From: Brachypterus glaber | Taxonomy: Eukaryota > Arthropoda > Insecta > Coleoptera > Kateretidae | Length of the DNA stretch: 64,000 nucleotides | Direction of reading: 5' to 3' | NCBI GenBank assembly: GCA_958510825.1 | Contig: OY294050.1 | Span: forward strand, 5,309,340-5,373,339 | In this document: positions 49,601 through 59,172 of the stretch, in pieces | How positions within the stretch are numbered: position 1 is the first letter of the stretch | Layout of the letters: the number at the start of each line of letters is the position of its first letter | The notes under the pieces: generated by a model | Seen by the model: the letters and a program-made list of their open reading frames with translations, nothing else | Told to the model about the DNA's origin: nothing | Database searches by the model: none | Program-made: the position numbers and the translations under genes

Positions 49601-52600
49601 TGTCATGTCTTTGCAATTCCAGGAAAAATTGTGACAGTAATCAATTGTTTATTAAATTAACTCCTACTAGGAGAGAAAATAGTCTATTTTTTTACCAAGA
49701 GGAAAAGTGAAGCTTTTTTTTACTAGTCTGTAGAATTTACGGACGAGACGAAGCGGAGTCCGGAAACTACAGACGAGTAAAAAAAAGCACTTTTCCTCTA
49801 AGTGAAACATACTAGTTTTTCTTCAAGCGTGCTAAATATTATTTTTTATATTAATTTCTGCATTTAATTTATTCAATAATAAAGTATGTTTTTTTATTTA
49901 AATCGGTCAATAAAACACTTTCGGAATAAACTTAAACCTTGCTTAGCCCATTTAAAAAAATTTTCGTAGGCTGAATCGTACACTTTTCGAGATTTTGATG
50001 GTAACTTGTCTAATATAGTATTGTGTACAATCCATATATTCTTCTTCAATCATTTTTAATCAATGTCGCACAACGTTTTTGCACAGAATCTCGAGTCAAC
50101 GACCTGTTTACATAATAAACAAACAACTGTGAAGTATGGCTGTCATCAAAATCAAAGAGTAGCTTTTTTTACGGCGTACAACAATGAACTCATTATTTAC
50201 TGTAAAAAAATAGATCCCTTCTATCTAGTGTGTTCAGTTATAAAAATTAACATTTTTGTACGCTTGAAGAAAAAATGATTATTGCTCTAGGTACAGAGAA
50301 CTAATGTCTCAGATCAAAAACATGATAAATAATGGTATGTTCTAAAGCTAGTAGTGAAAAAAGAATAATATTATTATTATTATTATAATTAATAATATTA
50401 TTTAATTTTTACTTTTAGTCCTACCTGCCAGCAAGTCTTCGGCTGCTTCCTAGACAATATGTACTGAGTCAACGGCGAAGGTTCTAATTCGTACTTATCA
50501 AACGGCAAATTTTCTATAACTAGGGGCTCGGAATTCGTGCACGCGAATTTGACGTTAGGGTGGGCCGAGCGAGGCGGAAGATTCGAGGCCGTGATTTCGG
50601 GCCAGAAAGATTCGGGAATCGGCCAAAAACCTAAAAAAAAATACAATAGTAATTATATACCAAGGTAGAGAAGACATTTTTTATAGCCGAGCATATTAAA
50701 AGGATTTCAGTGTGCGAGGCTATAATAGTCTTCTCTACCGTGGTTTATATATTATTTTTTTAACTACTAGCGAATTTATTTTTATTATTTAACATTTTTA
50801 TATGAATAATAAACTAAAATATTTGCCGATCTTAATTAACCGCGCAAAAACAAGTAGCCTTTGAAATCGCCATTTCTGAAAACAAATGAATAAATTGATG
50901 TATTCACTGAAAGTTGACAGTTCTAGTGGGTGGCATTTTCATATTTTTAAAATGTGTGAAAATATCGGTAAGTTGTTTATTTACTGAATAATATTTCATT
51001 CTATTATAATTAATTCATTTATAATATTTGATATGCTCATTTTTTATCCAATGGCAAAATATGGTTCCATTTAGTCCATTAATAAATTATAAGCAATGAC
51101 ATGTCTTTACAGTTCAAGAAAAATCAAGTGGCAGATATCAATTGTTTATAAAATTTACTCCTACTAGGAGAGACAAAAATATTATTGCTATAGGTAAAGA
51201 AAACTGATTTCACAGTCTGAAAACATGATAAATAATGGTATGTTCTAGAGCTAGTAGTGGAAACACATTTTTTATAAATAATAAGGTTTGCTGGATCTTA
51301 ATTAACCGCGAAAAAAGACTAGCCATTTTTAAAAACAATTGAATACATTAATTTATTCACTCAAAGTTGACAGTACTAGTAACTTTTTTTATTTTTAAAA
51401 TGTGTGAAAACATATGGGCAAGTACTTATTTACAGGGGCGTTCCGAGCTTTTTGTCTTGGGGGGGTTTGACGGTAATATTTGGCGACTGTACAAAAAAAA
51501 ATTACCACTACCAAAATTTTGATGACTAAAGCAAAAAAAAGTCATCACCTCCAAAAAAAAAGCTTTGTTCCTGAAAATTTCTACCAGGAAAACAGAAAAA
51601 ATAAAATATTCACCAGCTCTCTGACTAATACTATTTTCGCAAACTCACCAAAACTGTAGGGTTTCCCACCTTTCGGCACGTAAATCATTTTTCGGCAATT
51701 GTGCCAATTTGGCGGCACATTCGGCGGCAAATCGTCAGATTCGCGGGAGTTACTGTCGTCATTTTCATCTTTGTCCGGACCCGGGATCTTCTCAAAATTT
51801 ATCACAACTCCATTTTGAACCTAAAATGTACCAAATAACATTTTATACAACTTTTAAGTATTTTTTTTTAATAGAAAAATCTTGAATGAAACTCGAGTGA
51901 AATTTAATTTTCACTCTGTGCTTAATATTTTTTTACTGTTTTCATTTTTCTTTACTGTTCTTATTTTTTTTTACTGTACCTATTACTTTCCCCAAGAAAA
52001 GTCTTGCGTTAGTAAAAAAAATTCGAAATTTTTTATTGCTTTTTTTTACGTTTCTGGACGTTTTATATCCAAAAAATATGATTTCCGTAAAAACAAAAAT
52101 TCTGTCTGTCGGTCGGTCTGTGTGTCCGGGAAATTTGTGACCACGATAACTCAAGAACGCTTCGGGCTAAAGACTTCAAATTAGGACTACAGGTTGATCA
52201 TCCAAAGTTCTAGGCTGGGATTGTTTTCGTAAAAATCGGGTTGGGGTAAAAACAATTTTTTTTTTTTGATTTTAATGAACCTAAGCCTATAGGGGAAAGT
52301 ATTATTTTGTTGGCAGCTGTATTTTTAATCACTTACTTTTTGTACTAAACTGTCTATACATTGATTTAACATTCGATGGGATGTTATACAGTACGATCTG
52401 CCTCCTAAAACATAAATACAGATTTAAATTAAACAGTCGATTCTTTTCAAAAGTGGTATAATTTACAATAATCAAGACTAAAAGGTTAAGTCGCAAACTA
52501 TTTTTATAATCTGGACGCGTTTTATGAAACTAGTACTTTAATATAGCATTCAAACGTAATTCATATGGATAAAAAAGAGTTCTTTGAAAGAAATATTTAG

Positions 52601-55600
52601 AAACCTACAACGAAAATGACGAAAAAAAAAACAGATTTTAAAATTTTTACCTGTAACTTCACACATAGCATCTATGGGGGAGCAATCAATGGGTACTATT
52701 CCTGTATCTCTATCTACAGCTGGTGTCCCTAAAAAATAAAACAAAATAAAAAAAAATAGAAAAAAAAAACAAAAAAAAAATTAAAAATATATTAATTTAG
52801 CGGACCCACAAAAAAATTAAAATCTTTAATTACTATATTTTTCTTCTTTTATTATTAACTTTAGTATTTTTTGGCGCTAAAACGAATTTTGCAGGAAAAA
52901 GGCTCGCTGAACCCCATTTTTTTCAAAAAAATTAAAAAAAAAGGAATATTGAATGTTCTCTACAAAAAGTCCAAACGATTTTTGTGTTATTGTAAACGAG
53001 ACAACAATGCTAAAGTGCTAAATGCCTCTATCTTATCTTAGTTTTTCTCTACTCTTCCAACTGAGAAAAAATCGAAAAACTCGATTTTCTTAAAAATACT
53101 TCCAATGATTTTGCTCAAATGTTGTATGTTGACTGTAAATTACATACCTTTACTGGGTTTTTCCGGAAAAATTTCAATTTTAGCGAGAGCGCTTTTTATC
53201 TGTCACTTCGCCAAATTTTATTTATTAATTACCTGAAAAAAGCTATCGGGGCGGGTGAGGTTCGAACTTACGCGAGCCCACGGACTAAATAAAGGTCTAA
53301 TAATGAATCAGACACCTCAACCCGTCCGGCTGGTTCCCCCATAATATTAGGATGGATATTTACCTGATAATCTCAAAACTAAAGCAAACAATCTCTGATC
53401 CCATCTGAAAGGTTCCCTGGTCATTTCCGAACCCGGGATGGGCGAATGCATGGGCAAGTTAAATTCTTCTTGAACGCCATTTACTAAAATCATTAAAAAT
53501 ATCAATTATTAAAATAATTATTATAATTTAATTTATTTTATCTATGTTCTACTTAGAATTAAGCACATTAATGTTTACATTAAAGCACTAGTACTTTTTG
53601 AAGATTGTATGAAACCCGCATGCTTTTGTTTTTTACCTCATAAAATTCACCATTTTAAATTTTGCAGATTTCTAATGTCACTATAAATTTCAACTAAATA
53701 ACAATTTAAATAAGTGGCTTGTTGTTATTTCCTATTATTAGTCTTGGTATGAACCATATAATATATAAATAAATATTATTTCTTATTGTTTTTCATAGAA
53801 ATAAATAAAAATGTTAGGTTATTTTGTTCGCAAACCACAGCTGTTTACAGACAAGGCGAAAGTTTCGCCATCTATGAGGTATAACCAAAACCCAAAAAAC
53901 AAGATATGAATTCATTTCTAACCTTGGATAAAAATTAAAAGCTTTTTTGAACTTTAAATGAAGTGAACAAAATTGAAAGATTTTGCAACTTTTTATAATG
54001 CATATAAAGGACGTTTTTCTGTATGCTTGTGAAACTAAAAGAATATTGCTGTACCTGTTGTTAATTTTCCACCATCAGTGATCAGGACTATCACAGAGGT
54101 CTCCAGATAAAAAGGGCACCTGCCCTGCCCGTAAGTATCGATGCCTGTGGTCATTCGGTTGATGTTTAAAATGTCAAACGCCTGTTTCACGGCCACGCCC
54201 ATCGTGGTCATCGAGTTGCACTGGAGGTTTTTCAGCTCGTTCATAAACGTCGCTAGATTTTCCTTCCATCCTGTAGTTTAGTATAAAATTGTTAGTACAG
54301 AGAGAAACTGGTACGCATATAGGGAGTTCTGGTGCCTCAAACTGCCTCAAATTTAGATATTTTGTAATTTCGGGGGTAAAAATTAAATTAGGAAAATTGC
54401 AGCCAAATTCAATGACCAGTTTCGGAGAAAAACGCTTTAAAAAATCTAATTTTATGACAGATTTTTTTACGTATATTAAGGTTATTTTTTACTTACGTAA
54501 ATATTAACTTAATTAGTCGTTTTAAGTTTATTATACTCTTTTAATTAAAGAACAGGCATGATAAATATTATATAAAAGGCTTTATTATCATTTACTTACA
54601 TGTGGTACTATAAATATTAAAACTTTTATGAATCTTCCACATGCTGACATTTTCTACGTGTTTGCTAATTATCTGCATATTTTCGACCAGTCAAAAAATT
54701 ATTATTATTTTCAACTTACCTGCTTTAATGTTATTTGGAGTTTCTTCAAATGTTAACAACATATACCTATCGATTCGACTGTCTATACTTCTTTGCCGGA
54801 TTTTGACGAACGTTTCCACCGCACTTTTTGCCACATCCAACATGGTAGTTCTACCTCCCACATAAGTCCTAATAGAAAAAAAAGCCGTGAACATTTATAA
54901 TGCATTCTATAGTATAATCTGAGGGGTAGACCGCAGAGGAATTCTAGTGTACAAATTGGAGGTAATCTGGAGGAAATCTTTGAAGGTTATGAGGTAATAT
55001 GAAGGAAATCTTTAAAGATTTCCTCCTTTTCAGAGGTTAATTTTCGAGAGTGCAATATCGGTTTACCCATGAGTGCCATACAAGGTTTTATCCAATAAAT
55101 AGCTTAGGAATTCATATTTTTATTAAAAATTTTAATGACATTTACAAGAAAATAATTTGACAAGTGACAGTTGAGTGGGTAAAATAAATAATTATCCACT
55201 CAATAAAGTAAAAGCCACGCGGGGGTTATTATTGAGTTTATCTATTAAAAATAAAGCTGGTAACTGTCTTATTATCTGTATTTATTGGATAAAAGTTTTT
55301 TTAACTGCAGAAGGTATTTTTACCTTCCAATTTTTATTTCAAGAAACAGACATGTGTTTCTTTAAGCAAAGTTTTAGGTGATTCTATAAGCAAAGTTTTA
55401 TATTCTAAAGCAGATTCTTATTAAAATTTATCTAAAAAAAATCTGGAAAGAAATTGAGAATGCTCTAAGATAAATGTTATAAAAGTTATCATGGTGACAA
55501 ATTTTCTGGAAAAACATGCATAAAAAAAAACTGAAAAAAAATTTTTTTTTTATAACAAGACTTTTCCAGTTTAGGTGTTGTTATATTATTCACAGCGCCT

Positions 55601-56837
55601 GCGCTAGAATAAATAATATTTTACGGTAGTTTCGAATTTTCAAAAATTATCCTAGACAAAAAATTCTTGGATATAAATTTGTTTCATGAAAAAATAAGCA
55701 ATTTGTTTTTTAAATATCCGTCTGTCCGTCCGTCTGTCCGATATCACGATATTTGTAGACATGATAAGTCAAGAATGAATAATCCGATAGACTTGAAATT
55801 TTCAGGAAAAATCAAGTTCTACAAGGGGAAGATCCCTATTGTTTTTGAAAGTAATCCCCCTAAAAACAAAAAAGTTTTGGAGGGTTATACTTAAAAAAAA
55901 ACAATAATTCTCAAAAAATGTTTTTTTTTCAAAATTTTTTCGTTTTTCGCAAAAAGAAATTAAAAAAAAAATTGAAAATTTTTGAATTTTTTTAATTTTT
56001 TTTTTAAGTATTTGGAAAATGCAATATACCATTTACTGTGAATAATATATTTATAATTACATATCTTCCCAGGGAAGGGCCGGCCCCCTCATTATGAGTC
56101 CAGGCGGGGCCATGGCCCCCAACCCCCCCCCCAGAATCGGCGCCTATGCTACATGTTAATAATTATAATAAAAAACATTACTTATCTAGGTGATATACAT
56201 GTTTATATTTGACGGAAACTATATATTAGATTTGATATAAAACCAAAGGACTTTTACCAGTCTGCTTCTCAGGTACAGATATAATGTCCCCTAACTTTTT
56301 CTATGGCAAAATGTATAGTTTTTCTTACCAAGAGACTGAAAAAGCTATTTTGTTTTTCTTTTGCTTTATTATACAATATAAAACGATAATATCTCCACTT
56401 GACTTGTTTCATTTTTGCGATAAGCCCTCCAAATATTAAACTTTATTTGTTTACCCAGTTTTGTTACTAAAATATAAACAAACTCCTTTTAACTTATTCA
56501 GGTGGCTCTTATTTCCTAATGTTCTCAGAATGTCCCATAAAATCCAGGTATGACTTTAATTAATTTTAAATATATTTTATTTATTAAACAAGTTAGTAGG
56601 TATATTTTTTTTATTTTAAATTCTGGTATGAATGGCTTTACTCCAAACTTTAAATTTGCTCGACAATGAACAAAAAAGTAAAAATCTGGAAAAATAGACC
56701 AAAAAGGGTCTGCTACTTGTTTGAGGAGTTTACATACATAACCTAGACATATTTACTATTTTTCATGAAAAACCTATGGGAACTTACCTCTGGAACATGG
56801 AGGCAGATGTATCAATTAAAAAAACTATTATAGTCAT
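40670..56837 (-). CDS. IntS6: Integrator complex subunit 6
   Basis: Minus-strand gene of 936 codons plus stop. Exons, 5' to 3': 56788-56837, 54720-54868, 54055-54270, 53364-53483, 52651-52728, 52337-52404, 51649-51820, 50425-50630, 48133-48279, 47312-47572, 45926-46153, 44621-44821, 43796-44007, 41651-42086, 40670-40936. All introns are GT-AG and all phases join in frame. The N-terminus is a von Willebrand A domain starting MTIIVFLIDTSASM; DTSAS (9-13) is the metal-binding DxSxS. Family landmarks follow: DRYMLLTFEE, GIDTYGQGR, PFRWDQRLFALVLRL, LPFDKYELEPSPLTQ, LLPLLDELF, LSYSVSSYLKRLK, QMGNYQDYLK and FGNPFKIDK. Residues 703-848 are low-complexity Ser/Asn/Pro-rich. Residues 849-860 are acidic. 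Residues 872-936 are the C-terminal INTS6/SAGE1/DDX26B domain. The product acts in nuclear Integrator (snRNA 3' processing, promoter-proximal termination). Human INTS6 is about 890 residues. Introns 1, 11 and 13 end in family P repeat. Confidence 0.95.
41319..41607. mobile_element. pogo/Tigger-like MITE in IntS6 intron 14
   Basis: Ends 'agtagaaactccataagtcg' and (inverse) 'acagtagaaacttcataact', flanked by TA. CAGTAGAAxCTC-type ends and TA target sites suit pogo-group Tc1/mariner elements. The interior has further TTCGAGTTATG words and no intact transposase. Confidence 0.65.
42091..42300 (-). repeat. Family P terminus abutting IntS6 exon 14
   Basis: The repeat's terminal words (minus strand: CATATCTTCACGGCTTG) run straight into TTTTTTCTAG at the exon 14 acceptor. 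The element continues rightward through 'tatatactattcacagtaaa' to 'ccccccataactttttttgt', where the 122-bp array interrupts it. Confidence 0.75.
42301..43446. repeat. 122-bp satellite in IntS6 intron 13
   Basis: About 9.4 direct copies of a 122-bp unit containing 'gatccgccattttgaatttt' and 'cagcggccccaaaaaccgct', with high identity. Because 122 is not a multiple of 3, each frame reads successive copies in shifting phase and produces overlapping 83-codon minus-strand frames that are artefacts. The array begins inside a family P element. Confidence 0.95.
44037..44575 (-). pseudogene. Second non-LTR retrotransposon 3' fragment
   Basis: In IntS6 intron 12. On the minus strand it encodes the end of a reverse-transcriptase ORF: first a segment with GFNESCRGKFRQSVLLTVAG, corresponding to GFRDSCREVFKNNCILTVTS of the 21237-22778 protein, then after a frameshift near 44345 a 61-codon frame (44161-44346) with FFNKLPENIRNENRFSVYKK, corresponding to its NKLPSYVKDAKSLNLFK. 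It ends in a (TAA)n tail at 44039-44059. It is 5'-truncated and a different family from the 21-kb element. Confidence 0.75.
44824..44930 (-). repeat. Family P terminus abutting IntS6 exon 12
   Basis: Same terminal segment as at 42091 (minus strand CATATCTACACGG then ATTATTTTTTTTTTCAAG at the exon 12 acceptor), continuing through 'tatatactattcacagtgga' on the plus strand. Confidence 0.75.
44985..45320. mobile_element. Repeat family V, copy 2
   Basis: Nearly identical to 17975-18330 and in the same orientation. In IntS6 intron 11. Confidence 0.85.
45340..45600. repeat. Core-bearing repeat fragment
   Basis: Contains 'accacgataactcaagaacg' and 'aagggggtaaaaacaatttt'. A closely similar block lies at 52030-52320. 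In IntS6 intron 11. Confidence 0.65.
46718..47245. mobile_element. Repeat family R, copy in IntS6 intron 10
   Basis: Starts 'agtaattatataccaaggta', has a hairpin around 46760-46835 (tatagccgagc...gcgaggctata), and ends with 'tttactcctactaggagaga' and 'gaagaaaattgatttc'. Matches 50643-51260. Confidence 0.75.
47686..47926. mobile_element. MITE in IntS6 intron 9
   Basis: 'aataactcttctctctagaa' is inverted as 'ttctagagagaagagttatt'. About 240 bp, no ORF. Confidence 0.75.
48470..48640. repeat. Family R fragment in IntS6 intron 8
   Basis: Degenerate version of the R hairpin region, with 'agtcttctctaccgtggtta' followed by 'ttcactactagaac'. Confidence 0.55.
49310..50365. mobile_element. Family R copy split by a nested insertion
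   Basis: R sequence resumes after an insert of roughly 590 bp (about 49682-50273). The left R part ends 'actcctactaggagagaaaa' and the right part starts 'gattattgctctaggtacag'; these are contiguous in other copies. The insert contains inverted 'tttttcttcaagcgtgc' and 'gtacgcttgaagaaaaa' and a hairpin at 49715-49790. In IntS6 intron 8. Confidence 0.6.
50643..51260. mobile_element. Family R copy in IntS6 intron 7
   Basis: Near full length, ending 'ggtatgttctagagctagta'. It starts 13 bp from the exon 8 acceptor. A further R fragment follows at 51265-51432. Confidence 0.75.
52030..52320. repeat. Core-bearing repeat fragment in IntS6 intron 6
   Basis: Matches 45340-45600, with 'gtctgtgtgtccgggaaatt' and 'accacgataactcaagaacg'. 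Confidence 0.65.
53200..53345 (-). mobile_element. SINE-1 body with a different tRNA-like head
   Basis: In IntS6 intron 4, 18 bp from the exon 4 donor. The body words 'cttcgccaaatttta' and 'attaattacctgaaaaa' match SINE-1, but beyond the B-box-like AAGTTCGAACCTCACC the head reads GGACGGGTTGAGGTGTC and is unlike copies A and B. Confidence 0.6.
54874..54925 (-). repeat. Family P terminus abutting IntS6 exon 2
   Basis: Minus strand reads ATGTTCACGGC then TTTTTTTTCTATTAG at the exon 2 acceptor. It is more diverged than the copies at exons 12 and 14, but the same motif at the same distance. Confidence 0.6.
55035..55297. mobile_element. Repeat family V, copy 3 (left-truncated)
   Basis: Starts at 'ggttaattttcgagagtgca' inside the element, after 'tcctccttttcaga'. 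Otherwise nearly identical to copies 1 and 2. In IntS6 intron 1. Confidence 0.8.
55573..56072 (+). mobile_element. Family P element, fullest copy
   Basis: In IntS6 intron 1. Starts near the hairpin cagcgcctgcgct, then 'aaaaaattcttggatataaa', a CCGTC/TGTCC run, the core 'gacatgataagtcaagaatg', 'aaaaacaaaaaagtt', and ends 'taattacatatcttccc'. No coding capacity recognised. Confidence 0.7.
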
Positions 56838-57789
56838 TTTAGAAACACTTTTAGGTCATTTATTGATATAAATCCCACATTTTCACGAAAAAATCACGGA
56901 GCGTTTTGCTAAACACAACACTGGATAAACTTGACAGACATGACAGTTGTTTTGCCAAAAACGATATTCTGGAAATGTCGATATTTTCATGGGTTTTTCA
57001 TGCTAAAATACATTCTAGCAATGATATAAATGCGCGATTAGCAAGATTAATAACGAAAATCAGCATATTTTGTTAATAATTTATAGCTTTTTTTAAAGCA
57101 TTAATAAATTTTGTTAACCGGTAGTTCAAATGTCACTTTGTAAAAGCGGGGAGAGCGTAGATTGTAATAGTGGGGCATAGTGAGATCTGTGTAGCGGGGG
57201 TAAAATGTTATTTTTGGGCTAACCATAGACCTTGAAAGCTGGAGATAACTTACTAAAGACCTTGCCTATAATAGAAGTCTTTTTTTTTTTTTTTTGAATG
57301 CATACATACCTTTTTTACTTTCATGGGATAATTTGGGTTAAATTCAAACACAAAAATATTATAAAATATATTTTATTTACACATATATTGGCAGAGGGTT
57401 AAAAAAAAAGATAGAACAAAGCACCCATATGCAAACGTATCTATGTCGTCAAAATGTATATTTTGACGAACCTAAACAATTAGCAAAGGTGGATCTAGGA
57501 TTTTTTTTGGAGAAAAAGGGGCAAGACCCAATTCTAAATATCACTACCCCTTTTCAGCCCCAGACGAAATTTATTAAAATCACAAACACTGACCAAGAAT
57601 AAACCCTACAAAAACCACCTTTATGGGCCTTCACTGACCAATTCCTGGTCATAAATTAGTGAGCCGGAAGTTGTGCTTGCTGCCCAACATTTTCACAAAA
57701 TATATATATTTATAAAATTAATAATTTTTTTTCAGTGGAATTTGAGGAAAAAATCTGTCTCTTGGTCTGTCTGAGAAAATTTGTGAGCA

Positions 57790-58090
57790 TGTAGCCCTAA
57801 GGGAGCTACGGCCATTTGAAGATGACATATTGAATAGGGAACAAAAAAAAGCATCAATATAATTTTAATGTTTCAGGGTGATTTTTCATTTAAAACTGAG
57901 CAAAAAAGTATTCTTCACCAAACCACCTAAATTTAATATTAAAGGAGTAATAGTCTTTTAAAAAGTAATGTTTTTGGTGGCACAAAATGTTACTTCCTCT
58001 TAATTGCATTTTTTTGAAAATGGTTGCTCCTACAGTGTTAAACTATGACATTTTATATGTATTTTTACTCAAGGAATCCATATTTTAATA
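57790..58090. repeat. Foldback-family fragment
   Basis: Matches the interior of 9265-9998 over about 300 bp, with words such as 'ggagtaatagtcttttaaaa' and 'ttacttcctcttaattgcat'. Both palindromic arms are missing. Confidence 0.7.
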
Positions 58091-58434
58091 TTGTAGTGGA
58101 TAATTAACTATATGTATGTTCACTATATTGAGACTGTACTGTACTTGAACTCTAAAAAAATGAATGAAATTTTTAGGGAGAAGTTCGTGTGAAAATATTC
58201 TGCTTAGGATGATTAGAGCCACTGTGAACATATACCTGTAGGCCCACAGCTGGACATTTGTGTTGGGCCATCAGAATCAAGTGCGGCAAAACTTTAAAAG
58301 GTCTTTGATTGGCCTTAATAAAAGTTTTGCTGGGCAATCAAAATATAGACATGCCCTAAAGAAAAGTAACAAAATGACCATTTAATTCCTAGCAGAATGT
58401 ACATATTTCAGGTTCTATTAATATCTAGACCTTT

Positions 58435-58522
58435 AAGGGTCACTTGCACAAACTCTTAAACTGGGATTATCTCAACTAAACTGAGTTTAAGTTAAAAAAT
58501 CGTTGGTGCAAGTAGCCCTAAG
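58435..58522. mobile_element. Small MITE, about 88 bp
   Basis: 'agggtcacttgcacaaact' and 'ttggtgcaagtagcccta' are inverted, and internal 'aaactgggattatctcaact' and 'aactgagtttaagtt' pair partly. Confidence 0.6.
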
Positions 58523-59004
58523 TGTATTTACCCAATATACTCTGATCAGAGACTACAATTATTTCTGCTCTGATTCCTAGGGACGAAATCCTAAACAAAA
58601 AATGCATACTGTGTAATGCGAAGTTTTTCATGAAGCATATTTGACGAAATAAAAGGAATGAAAGAAAAATAAATACCATATATAGGGGCCACAAAAAGAG
58701 TAAAACTTCCTACCTGATGAACACAACTAATTAACTAATGTAATGTTGAGCCCAAAATAAGAAAAATTCAGAAAATAAAGACTACCAGATGCACACAATT
58801 TTTTATGACAGTAGTTCAAAAGTACCAATCTGAACCTCACCCATAAATTTTTTGAACTAATGGAGAAAAAATTGTTAAAAACAACAAAAGTTAAACATCC
58901 ATGTTTTCTATTATAATTATTAAAAAATATTAAAAGATATGAAAATAAAATACATACCAAATACTTAACAATAATTCATTTTGTATACATTCGTTTATCT
59001 TCGT

Positions 59005-59050
59005 AACCTATCGATTAATAGCTAACTTCATATCATTGATTGGACCAATG
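59005..59050 (+). promoter_or_regulatory. Candidate PRC1 promoter motifs
   Basis: TATCGATT at 59009-59016 is one base from the insect DRE (TATCGATA), which drives proliferation genes. ATTGG and CCAAT lie head to head at 59039-59049. Both are about 125-165 bp upstream of the PRC1 ATG. Motif matches this short arise by chance, so this is suggestive only. Confidence 0.35.
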
Positions 59051-59172
59051 AGAAAGCATAGTACCAGTTTTTAAATTTAACTGTTTTTGTAACTGTCATT
59101 TTGTAGGTCGTCAAATGTCTCGGGCTGTTGGTTGTTTCTTTTTGTGAAAAAAGTGAGAAAATCCAATAAACC

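Larger units (their letters stand above)
56838..59172. other. IntS6-PRC1 divergent intergenic region
   Basis: Separates the two head-to-head genes and presumably contains both promoters. It also holds a foldback-family fragment (57790-58090, matching 9365-9660) and a small MITE (58435-58522). No other gene seen. Confidence 0.6.

Noticed and set aside
51881..52184. 100-codon plus-strand frame
   Set aside because: It runs through the core-bearing repeat fragment in IntS6 intron 6, antisense to the gene, with poly-Phe low complexity and no homology.
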